DNA from: Trachelipus rathkii
Taxonomy: Eukaryota > Arthropoda > Malacostraca > Isopoda > Trachelipodidae
Length of the DNA stretch: 15,000 nt
NCBI GenBank assembly: GCA_015478945.1
Contig: JABUQX010007705.1
Location: 1 to 15,000, forward strand
Direction of reading: 5' to 3'
A program made the position numbers and the translations under genes. Below, piece after piece: positions 11,706 through 15,000 of this stretch. The notes under the pieces are model-generated. The model had not been told where the DNA came from and made no database searches. It saw only the letters and a list, made by a program, of their open reading frames with translations. Position 1 is the first letter of the stretch. Each line of letters starts with the position of its first letter.

Positions 11706-12085
11706 CAGGGTTGTGGAGTCGGAGTCGGAGTCGGAGTCGGAGTTGCGGAGTCGGGGAGTCGGTAGTTTTGAAGAGAGTGGAGTCGGAGTCGGATTCGGCA
11801 ATTTTGAAAAGGGTGGAGTCGGAGTCGGAGTCGGTAATTTTGAAGAGGGTGGAGTCGGAGTCGGAGTCGGAGTCGGAGGCGGAGGCGGAGCCGGAGTTGG
11901 AGTCGAAGTCGGTAATTTATAAAAGGGTGGAGTCGGAGTCGGAGTCGGTAATTTTCAAAAGGGTGGAGTCGGAGTCGGAGTCGGTAATTTTCAAGAGGTC
12001 GGAGTCGAAGTCGGAGTTGGAGTCGGTAATTTTGAAGAGGGTGGAGTCGGAGTCGGAAATTTTTTGAACCGACTCCACAACCCTG
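11706..12085. mobile_element. hAT-type non-autonomous miniature element with GGAGTC-repeat body
   Basis: 380 bp bounded by a perfect 17-bp terminal inverted repeat: CAGGGTTGTGGAGTCGG at 11706-11722 and its reverse complement at 12069-12085. It is flanked by a perfect 8-bp duplication, GTTCTCGA. CAGGG-type termini plus an 8-bp duplication are diagnostic of hAT elements. There is no transposase. The interior is almost wholly GGAGTC/GGAGTCGG tandem repeats with spacers around GGTAATTTT. Excision restores the reading frame of the host jockey sequence: 388 bp removed links frame 11655 to frame 12043 exactly. It would have depended on a transposase encoded elsewhere. Confidence 0.88.
11713..12060. 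repeat. GGAGTC hexanucleotide minisatellite with higher-order units
   Basis: Runs of GGAGTC separated by variants of GGTAATTTTGAAGAGGGT, giving a two-level repeat (6 bp within units of roughly 30-40 bp, about seven units). It produces spurious Glu/Ser-Val and Gly-Val open frames. It fills the miniature element between its terminal repeats. Confidence 0.95.
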
Positions 12086-12093
12086 GTTCTCGA
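12086..12093. repeat. Target site duplication of miniature element, right copy
   Basis: GTTCTCGA, matching 11698-11705. The bases that follow resume the endonuclease coding sequence. Confidence 0.88.
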
Positions 12094-12860
12094 GTCTCTG
12101 ATTTGGAGTCTTCCGTATTTTCTACCTTATGGTTAAAGCTATCCTGTCAATTTATTGCTAAATTCATCTGCTCTGTATATCTGTCCTCTAACTCAATTGA
12201 CTATCCTAAATTTATCTATTATCTAAACTCCAAAACAGTTGACATTCTTCCTCTCTTTTTCTGAAATCATCATTCTTGTGGTTTAATTGTAAAGATACAG
12301 TTGATGAAGTTGTCTACCATTTTTCAAACCAGAATGACCTCGAGCAATTGGTTCAGCTTTCTACTCTTATCCTTGATCGTCTTGGAGAAGAACTTAACAT
12401 TCTCCTAATTCTGTTAAATTCTTTCCTCTTCTGGGTTCCTCAGATCACCTTCCTATCTTTGTATCTTCTTCAATCTCTTCAACTCTTCAGCAGGGAAGAC
12501 TCTCACTACGTATAAGCGTTTTTGGCACCGGTGCAGTTAACTGGTCGGATTGCGGTCGTACTTCTTTGATTTCCCATGGAATGATTACTACTTCGGTGGG
12601 AGGGATTCATCGAAGTTTGCTGAGCGCATTACCAAAGTCTGAGGTGATTCTCTCAATTTTCTGTAGCACTCAAAACTCTTTTCTCCGTTGAAAATGCAAT
12701 AATCTTCCTAGTTCTTTTTCCTCACGTCCTTTCTAGCATTTTGCAAAAAAAAAAAAAATGTTAACTCTATCATAACTTCCTCTTTCCCTCCGATAGTACC
12801 TTCCCACATCACAAAAGCTGAACTCTTCATTCAAGCCTTTTCTTCTAATTCCACCTTAGA
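12086..12860 (+). pseudogene. Endonuclease C-terminal part and linker of the jockey-like element
   Basis: Resumes as SRVSDLESSVFSTLWLKLS, then KFICSVYLSSNSIDYPKF (to about 12246). A frame change follows to WFNCKDTVDEV and NDLEQLVQ...ILDRLGEELNIL (about 12276-12400). WFN sits where the catalytic GDFN block should be, so the catalytic Asp is lost. Further pieces in yet other frames are SGFLRSP-type sequence near 12430, FFDFPWNDYYF and FAERITKV (about 12565-12640), and a linker (RKCNNLPSSFSSR, 12692-12730; TKAELFIQAFSSNSTLDDSG, 12812-12871). At least four frameshifts plus a probable deletion near 12650-12680 make this a clear pseudogene. Confidence 0.78.
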
Positions 12861-12899
12861 CGATTCCGGTGCTATTCCTCCCTCTCCACCCACCTCCAA

Positions 12900-14180
12900 C
12901 TCATTTATGCTAACATTGTGATTTTCTTCTAAGGAAGTTATTCTACTCTTTCCGAGCTTAACACTAAGAAAGTGTACGGTCCTTATAGTATTCCTCTTGC
13001 GGTTCTCAAAACTTGTGCTTCTGAGCTTGCACTCTGCGTCAGTAAATTATTTTGTTTCTTCCTTTTTACTTCAACCTTCCCTTCCTGCTGGAGATGTGCG
13101 TTCATTCAGCCCTTGCAGTTAAAAAAAGAGGACTCTCAATCCTGCAACTATCCTCCTATCGCTTTCATCTCTGTTCTTTCTAAAGTTTCCGAATCTATCC
13201 TTAACAGGAAGATTTGAAAATATCTCAATTCTTCAAATTTTATATCTGATCGCCAGTATGGTTCTCGAAAGAAACATTCTACTGACGATCTTCTTTCCCC
13301 TCTCTCTAATTCTTGGTCCTCCCCCCCTTCTGCATATTTTTTATGAATCTTTTGCCGTGGAGCAGTAGACACATTGAAAGCCTTCAGTAGGATTTGACAC
13401 AAAGTTCAAAGTTTTGATCTCTAAACTTCCTTCTTCAGGTATCTACCCTTCTCTTTGTAACCTCTTTGATTTCCTCTCTGGGTCTTCTATAGCAGCAGTT
13501 GTAGATGACCATTATTTATTCTTTAAATTTATAAATGGTGGTGTTCCTCAGAGTTTTGTCCTATCCCCAACTCTTTCTTATTTTACTTTTCATTAATGAT
13601 CTTTTCTTTATTACTTCTTCACCTATCCACTCCTATGCCGACGATCCCAACCTTCCTTAATCCTTTCATCTTGAAAGAAATCCCTCCCAACATCAATTAG
13701 ACAGCTCTAAAAACGCAGCATTGAATTAACTAATCTCTGATCTCTCTCGAATTTCTAATTGGAGCATTAAGAGCATGGTTGTTTTCAATGCCTCAGTATC
13801 TCAATTACTTCATCTTACTACTAGACATAATCTTCTACTCAACTATAACATCTTCGAAAACACGTGACTCAAACCTTCGTCTGTCCTTAATATTCTTGGT
13901 GTTTCTTTTTCTCATGATCTTAATTGGAAGGATGACATTACTTCTTTTTCTAGCAAGCTTCTAAGAGGTTTGATATTCTGAGGGGGAATCGAAATTTCTT
14001 CAAACCACCCCCCGGTTGCTTGCTCTTTATGAAAGTGTCGTTCGCCTCTGTGTGGAGTACGCCTCGCACATCTGAGCTGGCTCAACTCACACAGATCTCC
14101 TTGAAAAGATGGAGTCTATTGTGTTTCGTCTTTTCAACTCTCCTGCTCTCACTTACTTTCTTTACACAATCGCTATTACA
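12900..14180 (+). pseudogene. Reverse transcriptase of the jockey-like element
   Basis: Blocks in order: YGPYSIPLAVLK (about 12974), FTSTFPSCWRCAFIQP (about 13066-13115), NYPPIAFISVLSKVSESILN (13146-13205), ISDRQYGSRKKHSTDDLL (about 13240-13290), a decayed first catalytic block (DTLKAFSRI near 13370-13400), ISKLPSSGIYPSLCN (13417-13461), GGVPQSFVLSPTL (13540-13578), and SYADD with the catalytic aspartates still present (YADD 13634-13645). Downstream come VVFNASVSQLLHLTTRHNLL (about 13770), SSVLNILGVSFSHDLNWK (about 13880-13930), LLALYESVVRLCVEYASH (about 14018-14070) and FRLFNSPALT (about 14126-14155). Stops and indels interrupt every few dozen codons. No frame here could give a working enzyme. 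Confidence 0.88.
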
Positions 14181-14205
14181 AAGGGCACTGCTCTTCTGAA
14201 TTCTC
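14177..14205. repeat. 29-bp direct repeat, left of the (CT)n tract
   Basis: From TACAAAGGGCACTG to TGAATTCTC; it matches 14284-14312 at 24 of 29 positions by eye. All differences are transitions. Confidence 0.65.
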
Positions 14206-14210
14206 TCTCT

Positions 14211-14282
<72 letters not shown>
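14202..14282. repeat. (CT)n microsatellite
   Basis: About 80 bases of CT repeats with a few TTC interruptions. It marks the point where the + strand jockey-like similarity stops and the minus-strand relic begins. It generates the false Arg-Glu and Leu-Ser open frames here. Confidence 0.97.
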
Positions 14283-14283
14283 A

Positions 14284-14312
14284 TACAAAGGACATTACCC
14301 TTTTGAATTCTC
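14284..14312. repeat. 29-bp direct repeat, right of the (CT)n tract
   Basis: From TACAAAGGACATTA to TGAATTCTC; partner of 14177-14205. Confidence 0.65.
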
Positions 14313-14690
14313 CAGTCACGCACCTCCTCCATTGAGAAGGGCTCCTGCGACACCTGGTGTTGATCTGGTGTTAGAGTTGCGATATTGGGATCTGATATAG
14401 AATTCATTGGGTTGACAAAGTCTGATTCTGGAGATTTTGCCAGTAAGTCATCATGTGAGTAATTTTGGGAGACTGGACAATTTGAGTTAAGAATGGAGAC
14501 CTCTGGGTCCACTTTCATAACTCCAACAGATCCAGAACGTTTAGAGCGTTTTCAGCGTTTACGTTGGACGGTTTTCTATTCACCTCTATCGGAAGCGCAG
14601 GAAGCATTAGAAAGGGAGTGGGTCGTCACATCAAGCTTTATTTGAGAGCCATTATCCATTTCATTAGGCATAGAATCCTTTAGGGAATGC
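14284..14690 (-). pseudogene. Broken minus-strand coding relic, downstream part, unrecognised
   Basis: One minus-strand frame reads from about 14690 down to the (CT)n tract: HSLKDSMPNEMDNG, THSLSNASCASDRGE, a TAG (14576-14578), KTVQRKR, a TGA (14552-14554), KRSKRSGSVGV, then a Ser/Asn/Asp-rich stretch to 14284. Both stops are one transition away from a sense codon (TGG and CGA), which looks like decay of a once-open frame. Composition is polar and low in hydrophobics, as in linkers of retroelement ORF1 proteins, but I see no zinc knuckle or other diagnostic motif. Function unknown; association with a second, inverted retroelement copy is a guess. Confidence 0.4.
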
Positions 14691-14999
14691 TGAGATAGGA
14701 AATTCGGAAGAAGAGTTATAGGAGGATTCAGAAGAGCTGGAATAATCTTGCAAACTATCAGAAGGTTGATTGGTGAGTTGTTCGATTATTTGGGCACAAT
14801 CTATTGAAGTCATTGCTTTTGTCTCAGAAATAGACTTACGGCGAGGACTCTTCTGAGTTGCTTTTTGGCATCTGCGGTTAGTGTTTTGGTTTGGAAATTC
14901 GGATGCTTTGTATTTTAACGAATAATCTTTAGCTTGGTAATTATTCTTTTCTTTGTGCTTAGGAACACCTTTATCAGGAGTTTGAGTAATAGTGGGAGA
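14664..14999 (-). pseudogene. Minus-strand open frame entering from the window edge, unrecognised
   Basis: An uninterrupted frame of 111 codons plus stop (TAA, 14664-14666), continuing beyond the right edge. It reads TQTPDKGVPKHKEKN, then NTNRRCQKATQKSPRRKSI, SIDCAQIIEQLTNQPSDS and a Ser-rich end, finishing FPKGFYA. It is rich in Lys, Gln, Ser and Asn. About 15 codons before its stop, another frame begins to read sensibly (HSLKDSMPNE), so this and the downstream relic are probably one protein split by a single indel near 14675-14690. No family recognised. Confidence 0.45.
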
Positions 15000-15000
15000 T

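Larger units (their letters stand above)
9274..14200 (+). mobile_element. Degenerate jockey-like non-LTR retrotransposon, ORF2 region
   Basis: Pieces of an endonuclease/reverse-transcriptase polyprotein occur in collinear order on the + strand: endonuclease N-terminus (9274-9393), its middle (11577-11705), the remainder (12086-12490), a linker (12500-12860), then reverse transcriptase (12900-14170). The match to arthropod jockey-type elements is by my recognition of conserved blocks. Many stops and frameshifts show it is dead. It is interrupted by a 55-bp tandem array grown from its own sequence and by a hAT-type miniature element. No poly(A) tail or target duplication of the jockey itself is visible, and its 3' end dissolves in a (CT)n tract. 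Confidence 0.85.

Noticed and set aside
11662..12067. Glu/Ser/Val-rich and Gly/Val-rich open frames
   Set aside because: They arise from GGAGTC hexanucleotide repeats, which cannot give stops in those frames. The region is a miniature transposon.
14082..14518. Arg-Glu repeat and Leu-Ser repeat open frames
   Set aside because: They come from the (CT)n tract. Only the part of the minus-strand frame above 14284 was kept as a possible relic.

Overview
The window looks like non-genic, repeat-dominated DNA from an animal nuclear genome, most plausibly an arthropod and quite possibly a decapod crustacean. The reasons are the very dense long microsatellites ((AT)n, (AAT)n, (CA)n, (CT)n), a Ty3/gypsy element of CsRn1 type, and a jockey-like non-LTR element of a kind I associate with crustaceans and other arthropods. 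The species assignment is inference. I see no host gene, rRNA, tRNA or CRISPR array.

Layout. Bases 1-9240 form one nested structure: a long inverted repeat (arms 121-440 and 8913-~9240) with an (AT)n centre, into which an LTR retrotransposon (566-8747) has inserted. The retrotransposon has near-identical LTRs of 621 and 614 bp with TG...CA outer ends, a TATA/TATA target duplication, a tRNA-Trp-like primer site, gag with a CHCC box, protease, reverse transcriptase, RNase H, a zinc/DDE integrase with GPY/F tail, and a polypurine tract. Its frames are broken at about five places and its RNase H lacks three of the four usual catalytic acidic residues. Asn-codon (AAT-type) expansions swell two parts of its pol region.

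Bases ~9274-14200 are the wreck of one jockey-like non-LTR element on the + strand, recognisable from the endonuclease start through the reverse transcriptase (YADD at 13634-13645). It has been reshaped by two separate events. First, a 55-bp piece of its endonuclease coding sequence, carrying the LFLTET motif, has been tandemly amplified to about 41 copies (9338-11585). Second, a 380-bp hAT-type miniature element (11706-12085), with a perfect 17-bp terminal inverted repeat, a perfect 8-bp target duplication and a body of GGAGTC repeats, has inserted a little further downstream in the same domain. Conceptually removing both gives continuous endonuclease reading, which supports this order of events.

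Bases 14202-14282 are a (CT)n tract flanked by diverged 29-bp direct repeats. From there to the window end the minus strand holds a broken Ser/Asn/Gln-rich coding relic that I do not recognise. The standout observation is that the large 'satellite' is a runaway internal duplication of a transposon's own endonuclease codons.
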